DNA of 64,000 nucleotides from CAVXHQ01 sp963761735 (GCA_963761735.1 CAVXHQ010000005.1:186001-250000); one strand, 5' to 3'; counted from the stretch's first letter, positions 36,470-46,623 are shown. Notes: generated by a model from the letters alone, not told the origin. Translations and numbers: made by a program.

Positions 36470-37362
36470 TCAGAAGTCCGGGCCCGCCATCTGCTCACAA
36501 TACCAGTCACCGATCTGGCTTGCGGTCATCCAGGCGACGCCGTCGTGGCCCGCGATATGATCGAACAGCTCTTCGAGGTAGCGGATCCGGTGCGGCGCGC
36601 CGGTGATATAGGGATGGATCGAAATCGCCATGACGCGGGCGTTGTCGGCGCCTTCGGCATAGAGCCTGTCGAACTGGTCGCGCCCGCGTGTCAAAAACTC
36701 GACCGCTGGATGCCCTTGCAGGGCGTGGACGGCGATGTCGTTCGTCTCGACCGTGTAGGGCAGGGTGGTGATGACACCGTGGGGTGTGCCGATGGTCTGC
36801 GGCAGATCGTCGATCACCCAGTCGGCGACATATTCCACCCCCGCCTCGCGCAGCAGGTCAAGGGTCTCGTCGGTCTCGGTCAGGCCGGGGCTTTCCCAAC
36901 TGCGGGGCCGGGTGCCTGTGAACGCCTCGATGGCATCCATCGCCTGATGTATCGCGGCGCGCTGATCGGGCAGCTTGTGCATCGGGCCTTGCAGGTGGCC
37001 GTGACCCATGAACTCCCACCCCGCATCCAGCGCCGCTTGCGCGACCCGTGGATACGAGGCGCAGACGTTGCCGTTGATCGCCAGCGTGGCGGGGATGCCG
37101 CGCCGCACCAGGGCGGCGTGCTGGCGCCAGAAGCCCGAGCGCATGCCGTATTCGTGCCACGACCAGTTCGGCACGTCGGGCAACAGCGGTTGCCCCCCGA
37201 ACCAGACATCGGCGGCGGCAGGACGGTGCGTGGCATCGGCCGCTCGATCCCCCATTCCTCGACGTTGACGATCACCCAGACGGCAATGCGCGCCCCATCC
37301 GGCAGATGCAGGCGGGGACGGTCGACGATGGCCTGATAGGGAATACGGTCGGTCAGTTTCAT
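36470..37362 (-). pseudogene. Polysaccharide deacetylase/allantoinase-like (NodB-fold) hydrolase, with a one-base deletion
   Basis: NodB-fold metal-dependent amidohydrolase of about 297 residues. Start ATG at 37362 reads MKLTDRIPYQ and RIAVWVIVNVEEWGIERPMP. A run of six G (coding strand, about 37193-37198) should be seven; after restoring one G the frame continues as GQPLLPDVPNWSWHEYGMR to TGA at 36470. Later blocks LAINGNVCASYPRV, MGHGHLQGPMHK and ISIHPYITGAPHRI are intact. Relatives include PuuE-type allantoinases and formamide/amide hydrolases next to N-heterocycle or amide catabolic genes. The homopolymer position of the break points to a sequence error. Confidence 0.82.
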
Positions 37363-37369
37363 AATAGCC

Positions 37370-38161
37370 TCATGTCAGAAAGCCGAGGACGGCGGCAGTG
37401 AACGCCTCGGGCCGGTTCAGGTTGGCAATGTGGGCGGCGCGCGCGATTTCGACATAGGTGGCGCCGGGCGTGGCGTCGGCCATCGCCTGCATCACGGTGG
37501 GTGCTGCGCCCATGTCCTTTTCCCCCGCAATATACAGGACCGGCGTTTCAATCCGTCCAAGACGGGAAAGGTAGTTCAGCCCCTTCAATGCCTCGGCGCA
37601 GCCCGTGTACCCCGCCTTCGTCGTGCGCAGGAACGTGGCGTGCAAGCCGGCCAGCAGGTCGGGCCGGTCCGAGTGAACATCGGGCGTCAGCCACGCCTTT
37701 TGCGTGCCCTCCCACAGCGCGCCGACGCCGTGCGCGTCGATCGTGGCGATCCGGTCGTCCCAGTTCTGCACGAAGGGGGCTGGGTTGTCGGCGCGGGCGC
37801 AGGCGCAGATCAGACGGGTCAGCCTGTCGGGTGCTGTCAATGCCACGCCAAGGCCGGTCATGCCGCCGATGGACAGGCCCATCATCGCGGCCCGTTCGAC
37901 GCCGAAATGATCGAGGACGGCGAGGGCATCGGCCACCAGACCGTCGAAATCGTAGGCGCCGGGGGGCGTTTCGCTGTCGCCGTGACCCCGCGTGTCATAA
38001 CCGATGACACGGTGCGTGGCGTCAAGGGCCGCGCGCTGCGGTGCCCACATCGCAAGGTCGGTGCCCAGCGAATTGGACAGCAGGATCGGCGGGCCATCGG
38101 GATTGCCGGTAACCTGCGCCGCCAGGGTGAACCCGTCGCGCTGAACCCGCTCCCGCGTCAT
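37370..38161 (-). CDS. Alpha/beta hydrolase (3-oxoadipate enol-lactonase-like)
   Basis: 263-residue serine hydrolase. The oxyanion segment LLSNSLGTDLAMW is near residue 24, the nucleophile elbow MGLSIGGMTG near 90, and the catalytic histidine in RAAHIANLNRPEAF near 245. The pattern matches PcaD and N-formylmaleamate deformylase-type enzymes, which open lactones or release formate in ring-degradation pathways. ATG at 38161 overlaps the stop of the upstream LLM gene (ATGA). The deacetylase gene follows after seven bases, so LLM, hydrolase and deacetylase genes form one operon. Confidence 0.88.
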   Translation of the reverse strand: MTRERVQRDGFTLAAQVTGNPDGPPILLSNSLGTDLAMWAPQRAALDATHRVIGYDTRGHGDSETPPGAYDFDGLVADALAVLDHFGVERAAMMGLSIGGMTGLGVALTAPDRLTRLICACARADNPAPFVQNWDDRIATIDAHGVGALWEGTQKAWLTPDVHSDRPDLLAGLHATFLRTTKAGYTGCAEALKGLNYLSRLGRIETPVLYIAGEKDMGAAPTVMQAMADATPGATYVEIARAAHIANLNRPEAFTAAVLGFLT

Positions 38162-39271
38162 GCGGACACCGGCGTCGGCGTTTGTGCCCCGATGGCGGCG
38201 TCGATCGCGGGCCGCACCTTTTCGGCCAGCAGCACCATCGACCGGCGGCCCAGATCGACGTCGGCCCAGTCCTTGCCCGCATAGAGCAGCGTGCCGAAAT
38301 CGCCGACTTCGTCCCGCACCTTCAGAACTTCGTCGGCCACCTTGTCGGGCGTGCCCCAGATGACGCATTCATCCATCACCATGTCGAGGGTCAGGTCCTC
38401 GTCGGGCATGTTCTGGTCGTGCTTGAACAGGTTGGCACGACCGTGTTTCTTCATCTTGGTCAGCAGTTGGCTGAAATAATAGCGGTACGGGCTTTGCGGG
38501 CCGAGCGCGTATTCCTGTGCCGTCGCCATGTCGTCGGCGACGAAGATGCTGCGCGCCACGCGCCAGTTTGCAGGATCTGCGGTGCGGCCCACACGTTCGC
38601 AGCCCTCGACGTATTTCGGCCAGTGCGAGGCGACCCATTTGGTCAGCAGGAAGTTGGCCGAGATCGGATCCCATCCGCGCGCCGCGGCCTCTGTCACGCC
38701 TTTGGAAAAGGGCGCGACGGCGGTGACGACGATGGGCGGATGCGGGCGTTGCAGCGGCTTTGCCATGATGCCCTGACCGATTTCGGTCATCATCTGCGTC
38801 TCGGTCGTGATGTTCCAGAAGTCGCCCTTGATGTTGTAGGGCGCCTCGCTCTCCCAGATCTTCAGGATGTGGTTGATCCCTTCGAGGAACATCGCGGGCC
38901 GGTCGCCGTTCAGCGAGCCGAACGCCTCGGCGTCGGTGGCGAGACCCCCCGGCGAAATGCCGAAGATGAACCGCCCGTCCAGCATGTGGTCGAGCATCGC
39001 GACCTGACCCGCGACGGCGGCGGGGTGCGTGTTGGGAATGTTGACGGTGCCGGTGCCCAGCCTGATCTGCTTCGTCGCGGCGGCGATCCACGCGATAAAG
39101 CTGATGCAGTGGGTGATGTTTTCGGCGGCGTCCGTGGTGTGTTCGCCTACGTAGGCCTCGGTAAAGCCGAGCGTCGTCCGCCAGCAGGAACGCGGCGCGA
39201 TCCTCGTGCAGGCATTGGCGCCAGTCCTTGCCGACCGGGTGGATCGGCATCGTGAAAAATCCAAGGTCCAT
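38158..39271 (-). pseudogene. LLM class flavin-dependent oxidoreductase (limonene monooxygenase-like), with a one-base insertion
   Basis: Bacterial luciferase-like FMN monooxygenase of about 370 residues, needing reduced flavin from a partner reductase. Start ATG at 39271 reads MDLGFFTMPIHPVGKDW and reaches FLLAD. One extra base at about 39173 shifts the frame, after which LGFTEAYVGEHTTDAAENIT continues in the second frame. LGTGTVNIPNTHP, LDHMLDGRFIFGISPGG and WDPISANFLL are typical blocks. First gene of a minus-strand operon with the hydrolase and deacetylase. A flavin reductase is encoded at 54418. Probably a sequence error, not a dead gene. Confidence 0.85.
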
Positions 39272-39359
39272 CGTCTTCTCCGCGTGAATTGGGACCTTCA
39301 GGATAGGGCAGGACGGTCATCATGGAAAATCATAACATCCGCCTTCCGGTATCACGAAA

Positions 39360-40679
39360 TCAGATAAGCGCGCCAGGCAGGGCCGTCGCCAGCCACGGCA
39401 CCGACAACACGATGATCGCCGCGACGATCAACATGATAAAGTAGGGGAACGAGCCGCGAAAGATCTTGCCCAGCGTCGCCGTCGGATCGGGGACCGCCCC
39501 CTTTACGGTATAGACCAGCAGCCCGAAAGGCGGCGACAAGAGCCCTGCCTCGATGATCAGGATGCCGAAAATCGCAAAGGCGATGGGATCGTAGCCAAGG
39601 CCGATGGCCAGCGGCGCGAATATCGGCACGGTGATGAGGATGATCGACACGGAATCGATCAGCATCCCCAACAGCAGCCAGATCACCGTCATCAGCGCGA
39701 TGATATGGAAGGGCGTCAGCCCGCTGTCCGTGAACAGTGCCTGAATGTAGTTCACCCCGCCGCCCAGGACGAGCAGACGCGAATACATCTGCGCGGTGAT
39801 CAGCAGGAACATGATCGGCGCGGTGGTGCGGCCCGCCTGATACATGGATTCGAGGATATCGGCGGTGCGCATCCCCTTGACCACGCCGATCAGCAGCGCG
39901 GCCAGCACGCCGAAACCCGCCGCCTGCGTCGGGTTGAAAAACCCGAGCCAGATGCCGCCGATGACCATCAGGATCAGCAGCAGGATACCGATGCCGCCGA
40001 TGGTTTCGGACCGGCGCTCCTCGGGCGTCGCCTCGACCAGCGGCTTGTCGTAGGGCGGGGCGATGGACGGGTCGCGCAGCACGGAGATGATGCAATAGGC
40101 GGTGAACAGGCCGGCGAGCAGCAGCCCCGGCAGGATGCCCGCGATGAACAGCGCGCCCACCGACATTTCCGTCAGGATCGCCCAGACGATGAGCAGGACC
40201 GACGGCGGGATCAACATGCCCAGACAGGCGGAACCGGCAACGGCGCCAAGCGCAAAGGACTGTTTGTACCCGAGTTTCATCATCTCGGGGTAGGCGATCC
40301 GGCTGAATGCCGCCGCCGAGGCGATGGACACGCCGGTGACGGCGGCGAAGACGGTGTTGCCCGCGATGGTGGCGATGGCCAGACGGCCGGGCAGGCGTCT
40401 CAGGGTGCGGTCGCAGATGCGGTACAGGTCCCCCGCCGCCCCGCTTCGCCAGATGAAATCGCCCATCAGCACGAACAGCGGGATCACCACGAACACGTCC
40501 TTGCGGATCGCCTCGTAGGCGGTGTTCGACATGATTGCCAGCGCCGCCTCGGTATTGCCTCGGAAAATGATGTAGACGCCGACGCCGGAACACAGCGCGA
40601 GCGCCACCCCGATGTGGACGCCCATGACGATCAGGACGACCAGCACGCCCAGCATGTACATGACGATATCTGCGCCCAT
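39360..40679 (-). CDS. dctM: TRAP transporter large permease (DctM), second system
   Basis: 439-residue membrane protein of normal length with about twelve helices. Typical segments are VVIPLFVLMGDFIWRSG near 65, FAAVTGVSIASAAAF near 110, LGMLIPPSVLLIVWAI near 152 and EAGLLSPPFGLLVYTVKG near 385. Gene order on the minus strand is dctQ then dctM, separated by 18 bp. The receptor gene is divergent. Its promoter region holds two copies of the island-5 operator, so it probably imports the substrate of that pathway. Confidence 0.93.
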   Translation of the reverse strand: MGADIVMYMLGVLVVLIVMGVHIGVALALCSGVGVYIIFRGNTEAALAIMSNTAYEAIRKDVFVVIPLFVLMGDFIWRSGAAGDLYRICDRTLRRLPGRLAIATIAGNTVFAAVTGVSIASAAAFSRIAYPEMMKLGYKQSFALGAVAGSACLGMLIPPSVLLIVWAILTEMSVGALFIAGILPGLLLAGLFTAYCIISVLRDPSIAPPYDKPLVEATPEERRSETIGGIGILLLILMVIGGIWLGFFNPTQAAGFGVLAALLIGVVKGMRTADILESMYQAGRTTAPIMFLLITAQMYSRLLVLGGGVNYIQALFTDSGLTPFHIIALMTVIWLLLGMLIDSVSIILITVPIFAPLAIGLGYDPIAFAIFGILIIEAGLLSPPFGLLVYTVKGAVPDPTATLGKIFRGSFPYFIMLIVAAIIVLSVPWLATALPGALI

Positions 40680-40697
40680 GTCCCCGACCCCTTTTCG

Positions 40698-41235
40698 TTA
40701 TGTATCGAGATTGGCGAGCGCGCCTGGCGCCTCGCGTTCGTCGACGAGCTGCCCCGTCCAGTCGAGCCAGATCATCCAGCCATAGGCAAGCACGGCGACC
40801 GCCGACATCACGCCGATGGCGCCGCGCACGGGCCATGTGGGCACACGCAACGAGCCCTCGCCTTCGTATTCGCCGATCCTGTAGGCGTCCCAGAACGACG
40901 GCCATGTGCCCCAGATGAGGGCGAAAAACAGCGCCAGTCCCAGCAGGGATGCAAAGGTGCGCAGCAGTCTGCGTGCAAGGGGCGGCACCGCGTCGATCAG
41001 CAGGGTCGTGCGCAGCATCGAGCCCGAATAGATCGCCAGCGGAATTTGCAGAAAGGTGATGGTGACGACGGAGTTTTGCAGGATTTCCTTGGTGCCCGGC
41101 ACGCGCCGTGCTCAGAAATTTCAGCGCGATCACGTCCGCAAAGATCAGCACCGCCAGAAGCAGTGTCCAGAACGCGGATATGATGTGCAGAAGCCGCGCG
41201 GCCCCGATCTGCAGCCCTCCTGCCTTCGAACGCAT
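40698..41235 (-). pseudogene. dctQ: TRAP transporter small permease (DctQ), second system, with a one-base insertion
   Basis: Four-helix membrane subunit of about 178 residues. ATG at 41235 reads MRSKAGGLQIGAARLLHIIS and a first helix to ALKFLST. An extra G at about 41112 shifts the frame, after which RVPGTKEILQNSVVTITFLQ continues to the stop at 40698. Helices around LIDAVPPLARRLLRTFASLL and GAIGVMSAVAVLAYGWMIW follow. The break is likely a sequence error. Upstream is a 257-bp divergent region shared with dctP containing two operator copies. Confidence 0.8.
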
Positions 41236-41304
41236 AAAATTTCCCCGACCCCTGATCCCTTGTGACCCCCGACGCTAGCGACTGAGGCCAAGGCGGTCAA
41301 TAGG

Positions 41305-41326
41305 CTATTTAGCAACCGATAAATTA
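41305..41326. promoter_or_regulatory. TTATCGA-type operator, copy b, in the dctQ-dctP divergent region
   Basis: Core TTAGCAACCGATAA followed by ATTA; 17 of 22 positions match the site at 36408. It lies 70 bp upstream of dctQ. Confidence 0.6.
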
Positions 41327-41393
41327 ACCGCCCCCTCGGGGTTTGTTTCGCCAGAGTTTCTTGACCCGTCCCCGCCGATGTGTACAGATTGCC

Positions 41394-41415
41394 TTGATTA
41401 GCGACCGATAAATAA
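41394..41415. promoter_or_regulatory. TTATCGA-type operator, copy c, at the dctP promoter
   Basis: Core TTAGCGACCGATAA followed by ATAA. A TTGACC box at 41361-41366 and a weak TACAGA at 41383-41388 lie just upstream, so the operator would cover the transcription start of dctP. Copy b is 89 bp away. Confidence 0.62.
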
Positions 41416-41492
41416 GCCGGAGCGGGAGGCTGCGGCGGATGACAGACGCAATGACGGACGGCGCGGGTCGCCCCGATCCTGGGAGGAACGAC

Positions 41493-42578
41493 ATGACAAC
41501 GACACTTACCCGGATCTGGGCACGGCGGCACCCGTCGCGGTACTCGTGGCACTTGCCGTGCCGGCGGCAGCCAAGGTCTTCACCCTGCGCATCGGCGCCG
41601 GGCATCCCAGCGGCCCGACGGTCTATGTGACCGATACGGCAGAGTTCTTCGTGCCCGAGGTCATGCGCCGCGTGGCCGAGGAAACCGAACACGAGATCGT
41701 CTTCGTCGAAGGCTACGGCGGTGCCATCGCCGGTGTCGCGGAAACCCTCGAGGCGGTGCAGAACGGCATCCTCGACGTCGGCGCCTACTGCATGTGCTTC
41801 GAGCCGGCGAAGCTGTTCCTGCACAATTTCCCCTATTACGCGCCGTTCGGCCCGACCGATAGTACCGAGGCGATGGCCGCCGTGCGCGCCGTCTACGACG
41901 AGGTGCCGTGGCTCGACCGAGCAGTTCGAGGTGCGAATACGATCAGGTCCTGCTCGGCCTGCACGGCTGGGACAACTATCACCTCGGCACCACCGACCCG
42001 TGGGAAACGGTCGCCGACCTGCAGGGCGTCAAGATCGGCGGCGCGGGCCCGAACCTGCCGTGGCTGGAATTCGCGGGCGCGGTGCCGGTGCAGTCGACGC
42101 TGCCGGACGGCTACCTGTCGATGCAGACGGGCGTCTACAACGGCTGGCTGATGTTCCCGTCTGCCTATCTCGGGTTCAAGTTCTACGAGCCGTGCGCCGT
42201 ACTATACCCTCATCGGTTTTGGCGCGATGCCGGTCAACGCGCTGACGATGAACGCGCGCACGATGGCCTCGCCTGCCCGAGGACGTGCAGGCAGATCTTC
42301 CGCGAGGTGGGTGCTGCCTACGAGGCGCAGGCCGGGGAATCGCTGAACGCCGCACAAGCGGGCGGTCTCGCGGGGCTGCGACGAGGTCGGCGCGATTGTG
42401 ACCGAACTTGCGCCGGAGGCGCGGGCTGAGTGGGCCTCGTCCCTGACCGGGTTCCCGCAGACGCAGGCGACGGACGCCGACGGGCGCGGGATGCCCGGCA
42501 CCCGAGGTGATGCAGGCCTATCTGGCGGCGGTGACCGCCGGTGGATACGAGTGGCCGGTGGAATACACGGTCGAGTAA
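41493..42578 (+). pseudogene. dctP: TRAP transporter substrate-binding protein (DctP), second system, broken by about eight single-base indels
   Basis: Periplasmic receptor of about 355 residues. ATG 41493 follows GGGAGG. The signal peptide (APVAVLVALAVPAAA) is reached only after a shift near 41515. Further shifts occur at about 41915, 41937, 42196, 42272, 42298, 42370 and 42504, after which the frame ends EYTVE at TAA 42576. Between shifts every stretch is well conserved, for example HLGTTDPWETVADLQG, GGAGPNLPWLEFAGAVPVQS and YLSMQTGVYNGWLMFPSAYL, with no internal stops once corrected. That pattern fits sequence errors far better than decay. The ligand segment has VKIGGAG where the carboxylate-binding arginine usually is. 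Confidence 0.8.
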
Positions 42579-42597
42579 CCGGGTCTTTCGTTCGAAG

Positions 42598-42629
42598 GGG
42601 GGCTGCAGTTTGTCTGCGGCCCCCTTTTT
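42598..42629 (+). terminator. Rho-independent terminator after dctP
   Basis: Stem GGGGGCTGCAG / CTGCGGCCCCC (11 pairs, one G-U), five-base loop, then five T's. It lies 20 bp after the dctP stop and before the convergent antiporter gene. Confidence 0.88.
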
Positions 42630-42641
42630 CGTTCCCTCCGT

Positions 42642-43574
42642 TTATCCCTGCGCCGCCCAGACATAGGCCGCCCAGACATAGGCCGCATAGGCGATGAGCA
42701 TCGCGGCACCGGCGATGCGTCCGATGGTGGGGCGCAGAAGAAGTAGCGCCGTCAGGACCATCGACGCACCGATCATCACAGGCAGGTCAAAGACCAGGAA
42801 CCGTCCGGCCACCGGAACGGGCGAAATCACAGCCGTGATACCCAGAATGCCCAGCACGTTGAAGATGTTCGAGCCGACGATGTTGCCGATGGCGATTTCC
42901 GGTTGCCGCCTGATCGCGGCGACCACCGACGTCGCGAGTTCGGGCAGGGATGTGCCGACGGCGACGATCGTCAGGCCGATGAACGCCTCGGAAACCTCGA
43001 AACTGCGGGCGATGTTGACAGAACCGTCGATCAGGAACCGTGCGCCGAACAGCAGCGCAACGAGACCGCCGAAAACCCAGAGCGACGAGACGAAGACCTG
43101 TGGGGGCGCCTCGTCCGGGTCCCCCTCCGGCGTGTCGTCCGGTGCGAGGTAGGCCCAGATGAGGTAGGCCGCGAGGCCCGCCATCATCAGAAGGCCGGGC
43201 AGGCGCGCGACGGTGCCCGTGGCGAATATCGGAACCAGCGCGACGGTGGCCAGCATCATCACGCCGGTGTCCCGGCGCAACGTGCCGCCCGGTACGCGGA
43301 TCGGCCAGACGAGGGCGGTGACACCGACGATCAGCAAGATATTCGCGATGTTCGAGCCGACGATGTTGCCAACGGCGATATCGGGCACGCCGCGAAAGGC
43401 GGCCTGCACCGAGACGAGCAGTTCGGGTGTCGATGTCCCAAAGCCTACGACCGTCAGGCCAATGAGCAAGGGCGATATCGCGAGGCGGCGGGCAATGCCG
43501 ACGCTGCCGCGCACGAGTGCCTCACCGCCGAGGAACAGCCCCAGCAGCCCGGCCACGACGACGATGTAATCCAA
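42642..43574 (-). CDS. Calcium/sodium antiporter (CaCA family, YrbG-like)
   Basis: 310-residue membrane protein with two inverted alpha repeats. Both contain the ion-binding signature: GLTVVGFGTSTPELLVS near residue 39 with GNIVGSNIANILLI, and GLTIVAVGTSLPELATS near 198 with GNIVGSNIFNVLGI. It exchanges Na+ or H+ for Ca2+ at the inner membrane. The last residues (YVWAAYVWAAQG) come from an in-frame 15-bp duplication at 42652-42681. It separates the TRAP system from the molybdenum hydroxylase operon and seems unrelated to either. Confidence 0.93.
   Translation of the reverse strand: MDYIVVVAGLLGLFLGGEALVRGSVGIARRLAISPLLIGLTVVGFGTSTPELLVSVQAAFRGVPDIAVGNIVGSNIANILLIVGVTALVWPIRVPGGTLRRDTGVMMLATVALVPIFATGTVARLPGLLMMAGLAAYLIWAYLAPDDTPEGDPDEAPPQVFVSSLWVFGGLVALLFGARFLIDGSVNIARSFEVSEAFIGLTIVAVGTSLPELATSVVAAIRRQPEIAIGNIVGSNIFNVLGILGITAVISPVPVAGRFLVFDLPVMIGASMVLTALLLLRPTIGRIAGAAMLIAYAAYVWAAYVWAAQG
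42652..42681. repeat. 15-bp tandem duplication at the end of the antiporter gene
   Basis: GCCGCCCAGACATAG occurs twice in direct succession. In the antiporter frame it duplicates five residues (YVWAA type) at the C-terminus without breaking the frame. Confidence 0.85.
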
Positions 43575-43716
43575 TTTCAGGAAACCCCGGGGGCGGAGGA
43601 TCCGCCCGACAGATTAAATGTGGACGCGGCAGAACGGCGACAAGTGGGCCTGCAAAATTATGTCGGTACGGTTGCCGCATGTGACGCGCCGCAAGTGTAT
43701 CTGCACCTGCCGGGTG

Positions 43717-43740
43717 CCGACGACTTTTCAAAGCCGTCGG
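43717..43740 (-). terminator. Hairpin downstream of the molybdenum hydroxylase operon
   Basis: CCGACGACTTT and AAAGCCGTCGG can form an 11-pair stem with a two-base gap, 26 bp after the last stop of the operon. There is no long U-tract outside the stem, so terminator function is possible, not certain. The rest of the 43575-43766 gap shows nothing. Confidence 0.45.
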
Positions 43741-43766
43741 CCGCAGGGTGGCGCAAGGCCGACGGA

Positions 43767-46150
43767 TCAGGCATCGGCACGGTTCAGCGCCGCCAGCACC
43801 CGCTCCGGCGTCATCGGCATCTGCCACATCGACGCGCCCAAAGGCGCAAGCGCATCGTTGACCGCATTGAGGATCGCCGCAGGCGCGCCGCCCGTGCCCG
43901 CCTCGCCGGCACCCTTGGCGCCCAGAACGCTGGTCTTGGTCGGCGTTTCGATGTGCGCCACGGTGATGTCGGGCATCTCGGCGGCCATCGGCACCATGTA
44001 GTCGGCCATCGTCGCGTTCAGAAGCTGGCCTTCGTCGGAATAGATCACCTCCTCGTACAGCGCGCCGCCGATGCCCTGCACCACGCCGCCGCGCACCTGT
44101 TCGTCGACCAGCATCGGGTTGATGACACGGCCGCAATCCTCGATTGCCCAGAAATGCAGCACTTTCGTAAAGCCGGTCTCGATGTCGACCTCGACGTGCG
44201 CAGCCATCGCGCCGTTGGTGAACACGAACGGAAAATCGGTGACGCGGTAGTGCCGCGTGGCGATCAGTTCGGGGTTCAGGTCGTTGGGCAGTTCGTTGCC
44301 GCGATAATAGACGGTGCGGGCGAGGTCCTCGAGCTTCAACCGCTCGGTGCCGTCGGGGTCGGTCACGGCGCCGGCGCGAATATCGAGTTTATCCGCCTCG
44401 GTCTGCAACATCACCGCCGCCACCTCGAGCACCTGATCCTTGAGGGCCTGCGCCGCGAGCAACATCGCCTCGCCGCCGATGCCCGCGCCGCGCGACGCCC
44501 ATGTGCCGCCGCCGTAGGGCGTGGTCTTGGTGTCGCCGGTCGTGACCTTGACCCGCCCGATATCGACGCCGAACACGCCCGCCGCGATCTGTGCGAGGAT
44601 GGCGTTGGTGCCCTGTCCCTGCTCGGTGATCGACGACGCCACATGCAGCGCCCCGCCCGCGTCGAGGCGCACGGTGGCACCGTCCTGGCTCGCGATGGGG
44701 GCGCCGCCGATGCCGTAGAACATCGGTGAGGGGTTCGTTACCTCGACCATCGAGACGAACCCGATGCCGCGGTACACGCCCCGTTTGCGGGCCTCGATCT
44801 GGTCGGCGCGCAGCGCGTCGTAGTCCATGATCTCGACCAGCTTTTCGAGGGCCTTCTGATGGCTCAGATCGTCGAGTTTCATTCCGCTCGTGCTGCTGCG
44901 CGGATAGCTGTCGTCGGCCATCAGGTTGCGGCGGCGCATCTCGACCGGGTCCATCCCGATCTGACGCGCCGCCTCTTCGAGCAGGCCGTCCGCCACCGCC
45001 ATCGCGATGGGGTGGCCCACGGCGCGGTACTGGCACATCAGCACCTTGTTCTGGAACACGACACGGCCCCGCGCGCGGTAATGGGCCATCGCATAGGGCG
45101 CGCCGGTCAGGTTCAGCACCTGGTTGCATTCGATGGCGCTGGTGCGCGGATACATCGAAAACGGGCCGATGCCGGTGATATCGTCGAAATCGATGCCGAC
45201 GATGGTGCCGTCCTGCGTCACGCCCATCCGCGCCTTCACGATGTGATCGCGGGCGTGAATGTCGGTCATGAAACTTTCCATCCGGTCGGCGATGAATTTC
45301 ACCGGTCGTTTCAGGAGCTTGGCGGCGGCGGCGCAGGCGATCTCGTCGCCGTAGGTGTGGATTTTTATGCCGAAACTAGCCGCCGACGTCGTTGGAAATG
45401 ACGCGGATGTTTTCCTCGGGCAGGCCGAGGTGCTCTGGAGAAGATCACCTGCATCATGTGCGGCGCCTGACCGGAGTAATAGACCGTCAGCGACTCTTCC
45501 GCCGGTTCGAAATCGCAGACGGTGCCGCGGGTTTCCAGCGTGACGCCGGTGTGGCGGCCGAAGCGGAATTCGCGCTCGACGATTTTCACGCCGTCTGCGG
45601 CGAAACCGGCGTCGATGTCGCCCGCCGTCACCTCACGCTCCCAGGCGACGTTGGATTTGTAATCGGGGTGCAGCAGGGTCGCATCGCCTTCAAGGGCGGC
45701 CTCGGTGCCGATCACGGCGGGGATGTCCTCGAGGTCCGCCATGATGAGTTCGCAGGCATCCTCGGCCTGCGCGCGGGTTTGCGCCACGACCATCACCAGC
45801 GGCTCACCCTGCCAGCGGGCAACGTCCACCGCGAGGGGGTGCTGCGGCGGCGAGCGCAACCCGGCGAGGTGGGTGAGCGTGCCGACATAGGGTGTCACGT
45901 GTTCGGCAAGGTCGGCGCCGGTATAGACGGCGACGACGCCCGGCGATGCCTTTGCCGCGTCGACGTCGATACTCAGGATCTTTGCGTGCGCGTTGGGCGA
46001 GCGCAGAAAGGCCGCGTGCAGCATGCGCGGCAGCTGGATATCGTCGACGTAGCGGCCACGGCCCTGTGTCAGGCGGCGGGCATCGGCGCGGGGTTCGGGC
46101 TGGCCGATATAGCGATTCGGCCGGTCGAAGATATGGGCGGGGCCGGTCAT
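43767..46150 (-). pseudogene. Molybdenum hydroxylase large subunit (xanthine dehydrogenase/CoxL family), with two one-base insertions
   Basis: Molybdopterin-cytosine-dinucleotide subunit of about 793 residues after correction. ATG 46150 reads into YIGQPEPRADARRLTQGRGRY. Extra bases at about 45447 (after HMMQVIFSR) and 45380 (after ISNDVGG) break the frame around the conserved GG-FGIK segment. The rest is intact: QYRAVGH at about 373-379 in the active-site loop, EQGQGTNAILAQIAAGVFG, and the catalytic glutamate near 749 in GAKGAGEAGTGG. The loop is neither AYxCSFR of true CO dehydrogenase nor AYRGAGR of form II, so the substrate is probably a ring or aldehyde rather than CO. Last gene of a coxM-coxS-coxL order operon. 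Confidence 0.86.
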
Positions 46151-46623
46151 GAGTTTCTCCCCTCGATGGTCTCGGCAATGGCGGTGACGATGGACTGATA
46201 TCCCGTGCAGCGGCAGTAATTGCCCGAGATATGCGCCCGGATCGCCTCGCGGTCGGCGGTGCCGCCGCGTTCGATATAGTCCACGGCGCTGGCCATCATG
46301 CCCGGCGTGCAGAACCCGCATTGCGCGGCGTTGTGGTTGGCGAAGGCGTGTTGCAGCGCGGTGGAGCGGCCAGAGTCGGCCAGCCCCTCGACGGTGGCGA
46401 TGTCGGTGCCGTCGGCCTGTGCGGCCAGCATCAGGCAGCCGCGCACCGGTGCGCTGTCGACCATTACGGTGCAGGCGCCGCAGACGCCGTGTTCGCAGCC
46501 GACATGACTGCCGGTCAGCCCAAGGGTGTGGCGCAGGAAATCCACGAGGTTCAGGCGCGCGGGCACGGTCATGCGCACGGCCTCGCCGTTCACCGTGCAG
46601 GCGATATCGATGTCCTTGCTCAT
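46147..46623 (-). CDS. Molybdenum hydroxylase small subunit, two [2Fe-2S] clusters (CoxS-like)
   Basis: 158-residue electron-transfer subunit. The N-terminal plant-type cluster uses cysteines in GCEHGVCGACTV (near 42-51) and a later one in RGCLM near 63. The C-terminal helical cluster uses CGFC (near 102-105) and CRC (near 137-139). It passes electrons from the Mo cofactor to FAD. Starts and stops overlap the neighbours by ATGA on both sides, so the three subunits are made together. Confidence 0.95.
   Translation of the reverse strand: MSKDIDIACTVNGEAVRMTVPARLNLVDFLRHTLGLTGSHVGCEHGVCGACTVMVDSAPVRGCLMLAAQADGTDIATVEGLADSGRSTALQHAFANHNAAQCGFCTPGMMASAVDYIERGGTADREAIRAHISGNYCRCTGYQSIVTAIAETIEGRNS

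Noticed and set aside
38158..39271. RutA-type pyrimidine oxygenase and a Rut pathway
   Set aside because: The LLM protein matches the limonene-monooxygenase-like group, and rutB and rutC partners are not present; the flavin reductase alone is not enough.
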